Below are positions 40,852 through 55,518 of a stretch of DNA of 64,000 nucleotides, piece by piece. The translations under genes were made by a program, and so were the position numbers. Within the stretch, counting starts at the first letter, position 1, and each line of letters opens with the position of its first letter. A model generated the notes under the pieces. That model was not told the origin of the DNA and did not search any database. It worked only from the letters and a program-made list of their open reading frames with translations. Location of the stretch: assembly GCA_016617855.1 (NCBI GenBank), contig JAECUM010000858.1, forward strand, positions 62,001-126,000, written 5' to 3'. Origin of the DNA: Megalonaias nervosa (taxonomy: Eukaryota; Mollusca; Bivalvia; Unionida; Unionidae).

Positions 40852-43800
40852 AAGGTTTAAGTTCCAGTCACAATGACCTCTCTTGGAGACTGATGTCAAA
40901 TATTTTTTGGGTAAAGTTTCCTAAATATCAGACACAGGTATACACACACCCAAATAATAAATATGTTTAGTTTTCCATTGACATGAACTTCTAGAAATAA
41001 TTAAATTCTCATTGAATTAATTTCTCCAATACACATATTTTATGGAAGAATGACAGCAAGATGGCATACGGTGTTTGGACAGAAATCTGAAAGCCTAAGA
41101 TGTCATGAGAAAACTAGTAACAGATTTTGTTTATTTACTATCCATTTTCTTTTTTCTTACGATATTCTGCATCCCTGATCTCACAGATTATTCGACAGCA
41201 AAAGCTGTACCAGTGAGAGAATTTCTTTATGAGTTGCTACAACCTCTTCATACAATAAAAGCTGTTAATAAAATCTTAACGAAATCATGTTTAGTTCCAT
41301 TTCTAATATTGATCCTTTCCTTTAATTCCATTTATATTACTAGCCCTTTCCACCAGTTCTATTTCTATAATGTATCCTTTCCTTTGGTTCCATGTTTATA
41401 ACTTTCCCTTTCTTTAGTTCTATTTCTAATACTTACCCTTTTCTTTAGTTTTATTTCTATTACTCACCCTTTCCTTTTGTTTTTGTGGCAGGAGTTCTGA
41501 GTCGGCATCAAGAAGGATGCTAAACTTTGTTACTAAACTATCAATGTCCTGTGGTTTCATGCTCTGTAACACCTCCACAGCCTGGTCATCAAAACCCCAC
41601 ACATCTGCATTACAGAAATGGCCATATTATGTCAAATACATTCATATAAATTTATCAGGGGGAAGAGTCCTTATTATTTCATAAACTTCATATTTTTCAT
41701 GGAAAATGTCCAAAAAAACTTTAATATATTAAATTTTATTAAAATTGAAAATAATATGTCAAATGCCATGAAAGGGGCTGCCATACTTGGAATTCTCATG
41801 ATCAGATTAAGGTGCTTGCCTACTGAACACTAATTTTTTATTACATGCCTTAGGACTATTAGGACTACATTAAAATGTAGGACTTGTTTTTCTTGATTCT
41901 GAACTAGAATTTGCATGAAAAGATTAAGAAAATGGGTAATAGCACACAATGAATTACCACCCTTTATCATTCCCTATGTTTTTTTCTCAGACCGATTGAA
42001 TTGTTATACAGCTTTTGTGGCAACTCACTGGCAAAATGTTATGTCTGCATGAAATATAAAATGAAGCATATGCATTAATGTTACAGCCCTTGCAAACAAG
42101 TCTAAACCTGGAGCAATATTACCCTCATTTGGAAATACAAATATTCTGATAGCACATTTTCAAACTCAGTGTTTCAATCATATCATTGATTTTACAAATG
42201 AATCCTTATTCATTCGAGTAGTCTGGAAAAAGGGTTCTTCTTTCTGTCTTTTATTTTACATTATCAACATTTCCACATTTTTGCTGTACTTATGTAACAT
42301 CAAGTCTAGCTACTGAATGCCTTACAACAAAACATTTTAAATACTACCATATATGCTTGATTATAAGTCAAGTCCAACTGCAAACTGAACAGAACCAGAT
42401 TTCATTTAGAAACATATGGGCAACATTTTAATTTCAGGAAAACGTCTGGGCCATAGCTCTATGATCATATCTGCAGACAATTGTATGCATGTATAAAATC
42501 TGTTATTTAATGCTTTGTAAAATACTGCTTTAATACACCTGTTGCAATTTTATATCCTCATGGACAACTCAACATGCCAAAATTTTGATAATACAATCTG
42601 GACTTGTCAATCTTTATCACAAATAAACAGAAAGATAAATAAACAGACAGACAGACAGATAGATTTTAAATACAACAAATGAGAACAAGAAGACAGAAAT
42701 GATTTAAGACAATGAAATTCAACTCAATTTAAGCATGGAGAATTGTTTAATTCTTACTCCACACTCAAATCCAGCACCATTTTGTGAAAACTACAGTTCC
42801 ATAACATAAGGTAAAGTGTATACCAATAGCTAATTACTAATTGGAAAACTTATGTGAAAATTAACTGTCAGTATATGATGCTTAAATAATTCTGTTATCT
42901 ATTTACAAAACTGCATCTTATATTATGAAACAATCAAACAACACAAAACTAGTCCCTGAAAGAGTCAGCAAAATCTTATTATTACAATGAAATCTGTGGT
43001 AACTTTCAGTTGCATACATCCTGTCAGTACAGTCAATACAGAACAATGTCATACAGATTTATCAGAAGTCAAGTGATTGAGATCCATGCATGGCAGAGTC
43101 AACTGGCATTATAACAAGGCCAATTGGTATAGAAAATATCATAGTTAACCAGATTTAATTAGGCTGCTGTGGGGAATTAAACAGTCTGGGGATAATGCAT
43201 TCTGGGAAATTTGTTGGTGATAAGTGAGGGTGACAATACACCATATGGAGGAACAGCAGATGTAGACTATACATATGTCAGTGCCATTTTTACTTATGTA
43301 CAATATGCCATAATGTCAACAGTATAGATTTGGATCTTCACCAGAAATATAAAGCTAACATTTTGTTTACTGAAAATCAGGAATAGAGCAAACAAAGTAC
43401 CAGTCTGCCACTTCATTATGCAAAGGCAGAATTAGGTCTAGGCTATTGCAGCTGGATGTGTGAAACAGAAGCACATCAGGAAGTAAAAAATATTCATATT
43501 ATAGTCCTTCAAATGAAATAAACCAGTCTGTGGACTCACAGATATTCATGTCCTCTGAGGCTGCCAGTATATAGTCCAAACTTTCCACAAAGACAATTTT
43601 CAAAATCGTTGTATTTGGGTGATTGTGAGTAGATACCTGTAATGAAAGAAATCATTTTGAAAATATATACATACAGTGAGACCTGTCTTATGGGAACCCC
43701 AAAAGTGGTCTCTGATGGCAAGTGGTCCTTTTAAGGCAGGTTTTTCACATCTAAAGCATCAAATATAAAATTAAATTTTGTGGTCTCTAATGATAGATGG

Positions 43801-46800
43801 TCTCTTAAAATAAGTGGTCCTTAGCACAAACCATAGGATCCAAGCAATCCAGAATCACAAATTTAAAAATTTTCTCCCAATGTTAATGGCAAAATAATAC
43901 ACTTAGATAAAAATGACATCATATCAATGAGATCATAAATGATCATATCAATGAGATGATAAGTGATCACATCAATGAGATAAATGATCACATCAATGAG
44001 ACCACAAAAGATCAATGAGATCATAAATGTTCATATCAATGAGATCATAAATGATCATATAAAAGAGATCATAATTGACAAACTTCATCTAAGAACATCA
44101 AACCAATGAAGCCAAAAGCAAAGTAAAAAATCAAACAAAGCCACTATCACCACATCTTTGCTAGTCATTTATCATTGATCTATGAAATTACACATTGACC
44201 TTTAGCATATGTAACTAGCTGAAATAGTATCTACTGTTCCACTATATTACTGGATACAGCTGAAAGAAACTGATCCAATTAGACTGCTTGTTACACAATG
44301 AGCTGTACATATGTAAGTTTCTCCAATTTAACTTTTCACACATGTTTTCTTTCAAGTCAAGGCATGTGAACATCATAGAAGTCAACATACTGAATACCTA
44401 GCAGGTCAAGTAATGAATTCTTACACTGGTCAGCTCATTTCACTTGCTACAAGCAGTAACTCCATTGTCCAAATGAGGTAACTTGTTCAAAATAGTTTTC
44501 GCTTGCTACATCTGCCAAGGGATCAATGAGGACTGAGGCAGCTCAATGAATGACTCTTTGTTAGGAAAGATGATAACTTTCACCTTTTATAAGTTGTGTT
44601 TTATATCAAAACATGTTAAATAAGCAACGATCAAAAAAGAAAATGTTATAGTCAGTCAACTACTGTTATATCACTGTTCTCTCTGAAATAAAAAAAAATT
44701 CACTGGGAACACTTGAGAAAATATATTCAATATCATAACATGAATAAAAGCAATTAGCTTGTTTTTATTGTACAGTGGACAAATGAAGAAAGATGAACGA
44801 TTGCATAAAAGACATCATTTATAATTAAAAAAAAAACAATAAAGCAACAGCATAAAACAAAACCAAATCAATGTTTCCATGTCTGGGTTTCACTCATTAT
44901 GCACTTAAGACATTTTTATGTCTTGCGATAAAATTATCGCATGATTGTTCCATTTAAACAGACATGTTACCCAGGGAAGTTAGTTTCTCATTTTTTTTAA
45001 AAAAAATATATGCTAGTGTACTCTGTTTACTCAAAGAGTTAAAAAAAAAATTTTAGATTTCTAACTTGCATCTGTGGATGACAACTCCACATTAATAATG
45101 CCTTCCCTGTGTCAAAAATATATTTTACTGAAACAACCTGAATCAATAGATTCTTACAAATTCATTCTTTTTAGTGTGGCTCCAATTTTTGTGAATTTTG
45201 TTGTTGCTAAAAACCAAGAATATAATGACTTAACTAACAAAGGAGACAATAAGATGCCCTTCCCTCATCCATGAATTCAAGTTCCAACAAAATGTCATTT
45301 GTTGCAAAACCAAAAAATTCATAACCACAAAATGTAATGAATTAATAGTATCCTAGTTTCTTGAATATAAACTTTTGCATACATAAAGGATCATATAATA
45401 TTTCTTTTAAGTGGAATTAGTGATGGAAAATTTTCAAAAAGAGAAAGAAATTTCCATTATCACTGAGTATTAAAAAGTGTATTCAAGAACATAAAAAGAA
45501 TCTATTACATCTCAACCAATTATGTAGTATTACAGTGAAAATGTGCATCTATACATTAGACCAGTTTTTGCAAGTTTTCTAAGAAATATTTCAGTGGAAA
45601 AGGTGCAAATTAAGATAAAAGTTGTCAAAATGCTAAAGCTGTGTTATATGGTGAAGAAATTAACTGTCTGAAAAGTTAGTATTTATAAAAAAAAACTATT
45701 TTCATACAATTATGATTACATTCTTGTGAACTGTTATTGATAACAAGCATTTTCATATACTATATATACTTTGTTAAAGTCAGGTCCAACTGCAAAGTGC
45801 ACAGACCTGATCTGCCATCACAAACTGCTGGACCAGCAGATCTCCATCTATGCAGTTTCTCTTTAGGAGTAATTAGTGCAACAAAACAACACTGATGCTG
45901 ATCTAACAGCAACCAATCAACAATACTACTTTCCGTGGCAGATTTAATTTAATGGATATTCATTACGCACAAAACAAAATGAAATTAAATCCACCACACA
46001 AAGACTCTATTCACTGGAATGACTGACTTAACAAAATTATGTTTTCACTTGGGTTAACAGATATAGGTAACGTTAAGATCAAACAATTAGGTATGAAGAC
46101 AAATGAAGGGGCAGCTGATCTACGATAGATTATATCTGCTAAAGATTTGTCAAGGTCTCATATACTTTTTGTTGACTTATTATTGCTTTCTTTCACAGAA
46201 TGGTTATTGTGACTATTAAAATTGTGTAAGTATTTATTTAATAAGAGACATAAGCCACAGCCACATCATTTTACGGCATTCTCACCCCGAATACATAGCA
46301 CTATGATACAACTAGGTACAAAGTGACATCAGATTCATGATATCATCATGTAATGATGACATCATATAGAGCTGTGCAGCAGCAAAAGTTGATTTCACAA
46401 AAGCGGACAACCTCAAGATGGGCAACCACTTTAGTCTTTCACAAAGCAGGCATGGTACTACTGCATGATCCTGGCACAAGATCAGCTTGATCTTAAAAGT
46501 TTAATGTAAAATTTGACCTGTTAAAACACTAATGCTGATAAACTGATTTTTATGCCATAATTATTTATGAAAGTGGAACAAAAATATAGACCAAAAAAGT
46601 GTATATATATATGTGCCCATTTCTCACTATATTTCAGTTAACTGTCTACATTTTCAAATCATCTAGAATAAAAGTAATCTGGCTGCTGCTTTCACAAGAA
46701 AAGACATGAAAACTAAAAGCATTTTTAACACCTTACTCACTGGAGGCACCTAAAACAAAAGGCATAATAAGTATCTTCTTGAGGTATATTACAGAGAAAA

Positions 46801-48734
46801 CAAAAATATGAATACAAAGTTTCAAAGAAAAGTTTCAGAATAGAAAGTAATGTCGTTTCCTTGAATGTATGAGCAACAAAAAAAAAAGTTAAAAGTTAAA
46901 CACATACAATCCCTTTAAAATATATTTCTACGCAAGATTTGTTTCTTAGCTACTATCTTTTGTTCAAAGTGAAGACTATCTGTGAAATGAAGAAGCTACA
47001 ATTTGTTTGCAAAATATGCTAAGGGATAAAAACAGTAACAAGGAAAGGGATAATGGAGTAGAGGGAAATATGTGTTAAGGTACCATAGCTTGAGTCTCTA
47101 CTGGCTAACTAAGGGACCATAGCTTGAGTCTCTACTAGCTAACTAAGGGACCATAGCTTAAGTCTCTACTTAGGAAGTGGAATACGAGTGCATTTCCATT
47201 TTGTTGCTGACAAATGAAATGGACAGAAGTGATAAATGCAAAATCTGAATGCATTTCCAACTCCATTAAAAAATCAGTGAGATGATAGATCAAATACAAA
47301 CATGACTAGAATGTAAAAAGTATGGAAATGGAACACAAATGGAATGCAAGCAGTACAGAAATAGAACACAAATAAAATGCAAACAATATGGAAATGGAAC
47401 ATAAATGGAATGCAAACACAAATGGAATGCAAATAAAATGCAGACTTTGTAAAATGACCTTATTCTGGATTTGTAACAGTCAATATATATATCATATGTG
47501 GCATTCATGATAGAAAGAATCCATTTTGAATGCGTTATAACTTGAAAAGTAACATGTAAATTTAACTTAAGATGAAGCATTTACTATAAGGGCTGTTCCA
47601 TTAAAACATACATGGTACCATGGAAGGCACTTTTAAAGTGAAATATAACTTATATGATGAGACCATTGCAAGTGATTATCTACAACTATTCCAAGAATTC
47701 TATCTAAACACATCATTTTCAGATTTGTATTATGATAGAGAACATTTAGCATATCAGTTTAAACTCTTGCTCTTTTCTGCCATGCAGTTATCAACAAGAT
47801 TTCTGTTTGTCTGTAATGAGGATCATACCATTTTCCTTGCACCATATTTAAAACCTGTTCAGAGCAGTTTGAAGTTTTCTTTCAAACGTCAGCTTGGTTG
47901 CTTTGAGCAACAAACAAATTATAGCGTCAACAACATACATGTCAGTTGATCAGACTGCACCTCCTACTTTTAGGGGTGGTTACTTATGAATAGAAAAAAT
48001 AACTTGGGCCCCAAGATAAAACCTATAGATACTGTCAATAGTTAAACATCATGTGGCACTAAAACTCAATTTTCATGCTACCTATGGTTAAACATAATGC
48101 AGCACCTTTGTGCAACTTGCCTGACATGAATACCAAGTCTGGCTGAAATGCAAATGAAACCGAAATCATTACAAGCACACAGATGAACAATAAGGCATTC
48201 CTTCCATCTCTGTGTTACCTATGGGGTAGGGTGGGGTAACAAGATGACATCCACTGGTGTAATTAAGTGAACTCATCTTTCTAACATCATCAAACTGTGT
48301 TGCACATAAAACTTTAGAGGAATGTAATAAAACAAGTATGCAATCAATGAACAAATAAAACGTCTCCAAAACTAAAAGGAAATGACCATATCCTGTACTT
48401 ACAGGTGGAAGAAAGGGTTTATTATATCTGTAGTGACTCTTGATATGCTTCATTGAGTTGCCGGATCTGGTGGTATTCTCACTTTCCTCCTCATCCTCTT
48501 GTTTGTCAGGCTGGTCCTGATCCTGCTGGTTTTTCTGTTCCTGCTCCTGTTCCAACTGTAATTCTAACTGCTTACTGCCTGCTCGTCGCTTCTTCTTTAT
48601 TTTAGAGTCACTAACTGTAAAATACTCCTTACTGAAAAGGATTTAAAAGGTCAAACTGAATTCAGAAAACTGTATTTGTCTTAGAACAGCATCTACATTG
48701 CACTGTATGAAAAACTATCCTTTTCAATTAACAG

Positions 48735-48769
<35 letters not shown>

Positions 48770-51700
48770 ACAACAGACCCAATTTATGTATAAACACATG
48801 CTCACCTATTGATAATGAACACACTCCTGTAAAGATGTAATGGGTGTTTCTGCAAATATATAGTGTTTCAGTTTATCTGTGGTGGAGGGTGTGTTGTAGG
48901 AGATGTTTACTTACATTTTGGTGCCACCCAGAAAGCTGCATATTTACATGTACAAGATTCCAATTTGTTTGAAAACAAGTTTTTTGGCCATGTAATTTAA
49001 TGTAAAGGTCCTATGATGCTGCAATGGAATTTTTTAGCACATTCATTTTGGGGATAAAACCTGGGTCTACTTTCTGTTCAGTGCTTTTTATTGATAAATT
49101 CATAATTTACTGTAATTGTGCTTCAGCAGAGTTGCAGAGTCCATTAGGTGTTCTAATTCATGGTTAAGGTCATATGCAAGAGTAGCAGATCTTACCAGCA
49201 CTGGCTATGAATTCTTTTTAAAGATAAAAATTCAATAAATGAGCAAAAAATGTTAAAGATGTAAAATATAGAACTGTTCAATATAAACCATTGTGGTCAT
49301 CAAGTCTTGTTTTGTGACTGTGTACAGACTTTAAAAATTGTGTAAGTTCAACATTGGCTTTATTACAAACTAAAAATTAAGAGCGAACACTTATAATGAG
49401 TATGAAGCCAGATCTGAAGATCTATGTGGATAATTTACATTACATTTCATACTGGTCCCTAACTTTAAAACCATTCATTAAAAAACTACCCCCCCCCCCC
49501 CCACAGGCTTATAATGATGGTGTGGTCATGGATCAAATTAAAATGGATGAACTTTATGGTATTGTCCTGGCTGATGACTTGACATCATTAACTACTCTAT
49601 TGTCATGTTTTTAGGTGCTATTTTCATGACACAGAACATCTCTCAGTGTAAAACTTCCTCACTTATAATGTGGTCATGATTGTCATGGCTTCCATAAACA
49701 GCAATGCAAATATAAAGTACTTTATGTGCAGAGCTCAGAAAGAAGATACCCTGAACACATCTCACTTTTAACATGACCTCCTCATCCCTTTCTGATACAG
49801 CTACTTGCTCAATTGGCTTGTTGATTTTTTTTTTAATTTTACCTACATATTTCTAGTTAAAGTTATTTTTACTTGGTGGAAGCACATTTTTCAAAAGCCA
49901 CTTGCCTTTCAGGGCATTAATTTACATGACTGTTTTATTTTCTATTCTTCAAAACGCAAAAAATCAATACAAGTTCATGTTTTGATATTCCAAATACCTG
50001 TACATAAAGTGGTTGGACTGCATCCTTTCCCACTTAATAATAGCACCTTCACTGTCCCCACTGAAGATCAAGATTGGGACTTTTCGTGCTGAAAAAAAGA
50101 AATATTAAACTTAGCCACAAAAATAGTTCAGGCTAATTGGATCTAAAGATTTCAACAATGCATTCTGCATTACAGCTAATTGGATAGAAAGATTTTGATA
50201 ATGAAAGTAACTCTTTATTATTTGCATGCATTCTGCATTACAACTACTGCTACTATGAATTATTAAGAAAACAATGAATACAAGTTTTAAAAATTCAAAT
50301 ATTCTGAGTATAACATGATATTAGATTCTTTTTTGCTTAGAGCATGAAAATAAGTGCTCAGCAAAGAATCTCATACTATTTTGGAATTAGAACCAATCTG
50401 CAGAGCAGGATCTCATTCACGCATCCAAAATGTATTTATAATAGATTTTCTACTAAGAACTATTTGTGCTTTCAGTAGAACTTCAATCAAGCATCCAAAT
50501 TGTTTTCATAATAGAATTTGTAGAAGAACCATTTGGTGCTTTCTGTCAAAGAAAGCCCTTTAAGCCAGAACACTTTTTGTAAAGTTTGGTTAAATTCTGT
50601 TCAGTCGTTTTTGAGAAGAATCAATTAACTAATTTTCTATATTAGAAACAGTGGCCACATCTGAAAACAGATTGGAATCAATTGTAAAATACTTAAAGAA
50701 CTCTATGCCAGAATGCTTCCTTTCAAATTTGATAAAAGTTTGTTCAGTATTTCTTGCTAAGAAAAGATGGTGATATTTGATGACAGTTCAGCATTTGCAC
50801 AAGTTTAGAAGCCTATTATGCCAGTATGCTCTGTATCAAATTTAGTCAAAATTTGTCTGGTGGTATTTGTTGAGAATTTTAAAACACCAGTTATTGATGG
50901 ACACGCAAAGCATAAAGAATGCAGTGCCAAACTATGAGATACCTTGATCTTACAGCCAGAAGAGCTAAAAACACTAATGCCTTGTATCAAAAAGTTCCAT
51001 TTTCAATTGTGCATTTGCAATGTTGCTTAACAATTTTATTATAACATGAGATGCTGGCCTGAGAATAAAAAGGAAAGAGCCCAATATAAAAGGCTGATAC
51101 ATTCTCTCTTTCTAACTTAGTAAAATATACAAGTACATGAAACTTTTTTAATTGCTCTCTCCTTGGGATACATGGCTGATTTCAATTAAATTAAAAGCGT
51201 AACCATCATTGAACAATACAACATGCAAGCAGCCAAGAAAAGGACTTCATGAATTATTCAACCTTATATAACTTGGTAGCAAATAGAATATACGTAGTAA
51301 TATCATATTAAAAAAATGAAAATTATGTTAAATGTTCAGTCTATATCACAGCAGAGCAAGCATGTACTGTGGCTTACAAAATAATACATTTCAATCCATT
51401 GTTTTAAAATTCACATAACCATTTTTGGCAGGACTTTCGTAGATCAAAGCATAATTGTCAATATGATAAGCCATTTTCAGCACAAAAGCAGATTACAAGG
51501 CATACAAATTATAAGTATCATGCTTTCTTTTTCAGCAACTGTTTGGGGACTATTCCTAAAAATTAATTTACTTCTTTTACCAATTCCTGAGATTTTTTTT
51601 GTTGGGGGGTACTTAAATTTGTTGATGGGAAAAATGACTGTTATTTTCACTTAAGGATCACTGCCTGCTGATGTCTTAAATCTGTAGTTTGTAGCAAATA

Positions 51701-54700
51701 TATAATATCCCTGAAAACTGTTCCACCATAAAAAGAGTGAATTCTCAGCATCTCTTGGAGGGTTTGGGATTCATATTTTTTCTTAAAAACTTGTGCAAAG
51801 TATATTGGAAGATACTGTTTTTAGTTGTTGTCATATTATAACATTTGGAAAATGTCTTAAGTTGTTGTGTACATATATGTAATTTAATTACTTGTGTGTT
51901 AGTTTTAAATTCTTTTTTATTTTATTTTTATTTCATTACATATTATTGTAATGATAACTTTATTCACTGGATTTGACATTTTTCCAGAAAATTCAGTTCA
52001 GTTCTGTTAATCCTGATAAAAATGCAGTAGTAGAAATCATTGTATCTTTTGCTGACCTTGACTCAGGACCAGTAAGGCAGTTCTATGTAAACAATTTTTT
52101 TTTTTGAAATTTAATCTTATAGTAAGATTCATTCAATAGAATCTAATTCGTTCATGGCATACAGGACAGTCGGCTGTGTGGTGTTACTACGCCACTCGAA
52201 CTAAGTGACCACGTGACCCCATCACGTGATCTAAAATTGCATTTCAGTTAGGGTTAAAACAGATATTTCATAGTGATTTTTGGTCAGTCATAATTCATAC
52301 CTTTAGGCTCAAAGGTATTATTTTGTTGTTGCCATCTCTGATTTGCTTTTTTCTATTTTTCAGAATTAATAATTTATTTTCCCTGGAGACTTTATCTAGT
52401 GCTCATCAAAATTCTTGGACAAAGACGTTTACTGAAAATTATTTGGAATTCTAAAGTTGGAATATTATTCTTGGTGATTCAACAAGGAACTGTTGACACG
52501 ACAACACAAAACAGATTACTGAAGACGTCATCACCTTCCATCTTGGAACTTCATCGGGATTCGAACTTTGATTCATTAGAACTTTTTAGTGATAGGACTT
52601 ATATTTTTAATTACTGGATTAATTTTTGGATTTGACTCATAAACTGTAAGTCCTTTATCATATTTTTACCTTGTTTTCTGGGGAAATAAATTATTTTGTT
52701 AAATTCACAAAGCTTGTTGGCTTCACTCTTTTCTTTGTTACTTTTGTACGAGCCTAGACACGTAACAGTTGTCATAATGTAAAATTTGCTCCATGTCTTA
52801 CTTAATTTCTTGTGAGACTTACTATAACAGACACTCTCTAAAGGAGATTTGCATTTCAAAGCTGTGATGCAGCCTGAGGGGTTGTACTTCCATACAATTA
52901 AATGGCGTCTACTTGTAGAAGCTAAAAAAAAAAGCAACAGAAGAAAATATAATTATGCAATATGATACTGACCATGATTACTTGATTTTCACACAATATT
53001 AAAAATGCAATTTTATATAAAAACTCATAAGAGAAGATTTTATTGTGGCTTCTTTGATTACAGAGTGAGCATAATTATAACAAATATATGTACACCACTC
53101 CCTTGATAACTTGCGCACAACGGGGTCCACAAACATAGACTGCGCTATAAGCGAGGGCGCGAGTTACCGAGGGGCCTCCAAAAATTGAAAAAAAATCTCT
53201 TGGACATCAAGAAAACAGTGGGGGGGGTAGGGAACTTCGCTGTTTAATGACTGAATCCTCATTTTACATTCACGTCGATAATAATTTTTAATAACGCACT
53301 TTTTCTAATGAAGTTGTTCGTTATTCTGTTTAAATAACATTTATTTTCAAAATGTCCAATATGTGAAAGATCGTTCCAACTGGTTTCAACAACCATTACG
53401 TTTACATGAAAACATGTGCGTATTATGTCACTGCTTTTTGTTTTGTTGATGAGTCTGGTCCCCGGAGTGGTATGGCATTATATCCTGCCAAATTGGGAGT
53501 CAAAAGAGCAGGGAACAAGACTAACTGTTGATACACCACCAAACAAGATTCCTTTTGTTAAAAAAACAAGCAAAATTTTTGTGAGACAATCGTCTATGTC
53601 GAATCTCAATTTTTGTGCCGTTCAATTAGTACAGTACTGATATCGTGATTTCATTGGAAGTAATAAGGAAACTTTTTATCATTCTTGAGGATATCTCAAA
53701 GTGTCAGTTCAAGAATTCTCTGAAACTTGCTTGCCCACAATGGTCTGTATCTGTGAAACCAAGCTCTTTATTTTACAAAGTATAGCATTCTTTTCGCTTG
53801 GTTGCTGTGCTATCTTTGATCACAGTTACCAATGAGTCAGTTAGTTTAAGGTAGTTTATGTTACATACACAATAACATTTATAACAGCATTCAATTGATC
53901 AAATGAAGTGAGTTCACCCGATATATGACTGGGGCAGCTAGATTTTAAGTTTGTAGGATTTTTGTGCCTTTTAACTTTTCTTTTATTTCACCTCCATTAT
54001 TTGATTCAAAAGACATAATTAACGTGATAATACAAAGGAGGCCAGCTTTTAATTCAGTGCAACAATGCAACAAATACTTCTGCAAGTCAGTTATCAAAAC
54101 ATGGTCGGCACCTAAATAGGTTCTCAGAGAAATGCTTGCAGACATAGCTGTTACAGTAGATTGACACATCTTATGTTAAATTAAAAGAGGACACATTGCA
54201 TTTATGATGATTACACATAAAAGGAACTAGAAGATAGAACTAGAACACAAATTTCAATTGATAAAACAATTATTTAATTTGTATTTATTTATTAAAATAC
54301 TGCCTCCACTTGGCGTAAGTGACATTTTCCTTGATCAAAATTTCCTTTCTTATCATTAATTGCGGTGTGCTAGGAATGTCACTTGGAAAGAAAATGTAAA
54401 AAAATTGTATGACTTATTTTTAAATTTGGTATTTCATAATGTTGATTAAAATTTCCAGGTCCTATCTACCGTTTTCGACAATAAAACGAGCGATATGTCA
54501 AAGTTTTTGTAGCTAATTTTGATCACAATTTCCATAAAGTTCATAAAATAGGGATCTATTTTTGGGGTAATTTCTGGTTTTAAAAAATGGGATCCACGCC
54601 TGACCCCACATTATAAGCGGGTTTGCGAGTTATCAGGGGGCGAGTTATCGAGGGAGTGGTGTATAATGAAACCATAAATTACCAATGAAAGGCAACCTAT

Positions 54701-55472
54701 CATCAGCCATCAGTTACACTAGGTTTTCAATAAAATGACATGTCTGCTTTTGAATACTAGTCTTCAGTGCCCTTATTATCTAAATAAATTGCCCCGTTTG
54801 TTACTCTGGAAATCAATCTGACATCCTGTAAAATTATCATTGTTGTTTAAATACAGTACAGTTCACAAGATATTGCAACCCCTTGCTTCACTGTGGGGGT
54901 GGGTAGAGAGTGAAGAGGATTAAGGAAGAAAACCTCTGCCATCTCTCCATGCAATCTGACGTAGCATGCTCTCATGAGAGAAAAAGATAGAGAGAGGCAC
55001 CAATTTATCAATATAATTATCTATATAATTATCTCTTTTGGGAGCAATGTGCTTACTTTTTGATACTGAAAAAAACATCATCATTCGGTTACCTGTAAAC
55101 ATTTCCTAGTTCTAACAAAGATAATGTATGATACATAATGCCAAGTCAAAAAGATGTTCCTGACATGAAAATGTTTTGTGATTCTGCTTATGTTTAAGAA
55201 TTATGCGCCAAAGTGAGACTAAAAATAATGTTAAAATATTTATCAATTGTAACCAAAATCTTATTTTTACAATGCTTCACATGTCAACATTTTCATGCAA
55301 TCTTCAGAATAAAAATATTAAACAATCAACTGATTATATATCTACATGTACAGAAACTGAAATCTGGAAAATTCATAATAAGTAAGAAACATAATACCAT
55401 ACTAGATATCATGGAGGAAAATTTTTTTCCTGCCAGTGGGTGCAAACTCATAACCTCAAGCTCAAAAGTTTT

Positions 55473-55518
<46 letters not shown>

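Larger units (their letters stand above)
36908..41467 (-). other. WD40 gene intron between exons 7 and 8
   Basis: This 4.6-kb intron holds a ~54-bp repeat (36977-37150), a SINE with intact target duplication (37185-37521), a ~48-bp minisatellite (39060-39390), two further SINE pieces (40190-40409, 40549-40690), a long AT tract and the 31-bp array that includes exon 7's donor. Confidence 0.85.
43637..48402 (-). other. WD40 gene intron(s) between exons 5 and 6
   Basis: This 4.8-kb span holds the putative 9-nt microexon at 46741-46749, a transposon-end remnant (43675-43812), 24-bp (43917-44075), 34-bp (47080-47175) and 33-bp (47290-47450) repeats, MITE-1 copies (44942-45139 and 47590-47640) and a MITE-2 half (45764-45905). 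Confidence 0.8.
50089..52822 (-). other. WD40 gene intron between exons 3 and 4
   Basis: Holds a diverged satellite (50480-50900) and an LTR-like element (52182-52767) directly beside exon 3. Confidence 0.85.

Noticed and set aside
44942..45139. TGA target duplication for MITE-1 copy C
   Set aside because: The ends are too decayed to align. The TGA on both sides does not sit at matching element borders.
53416..53640. Open frame inside the Tigger-like element as a transposase
   Set aside because: It has no DDE or helix-turn-helix signature and is not conserved as a frame in the second copy.
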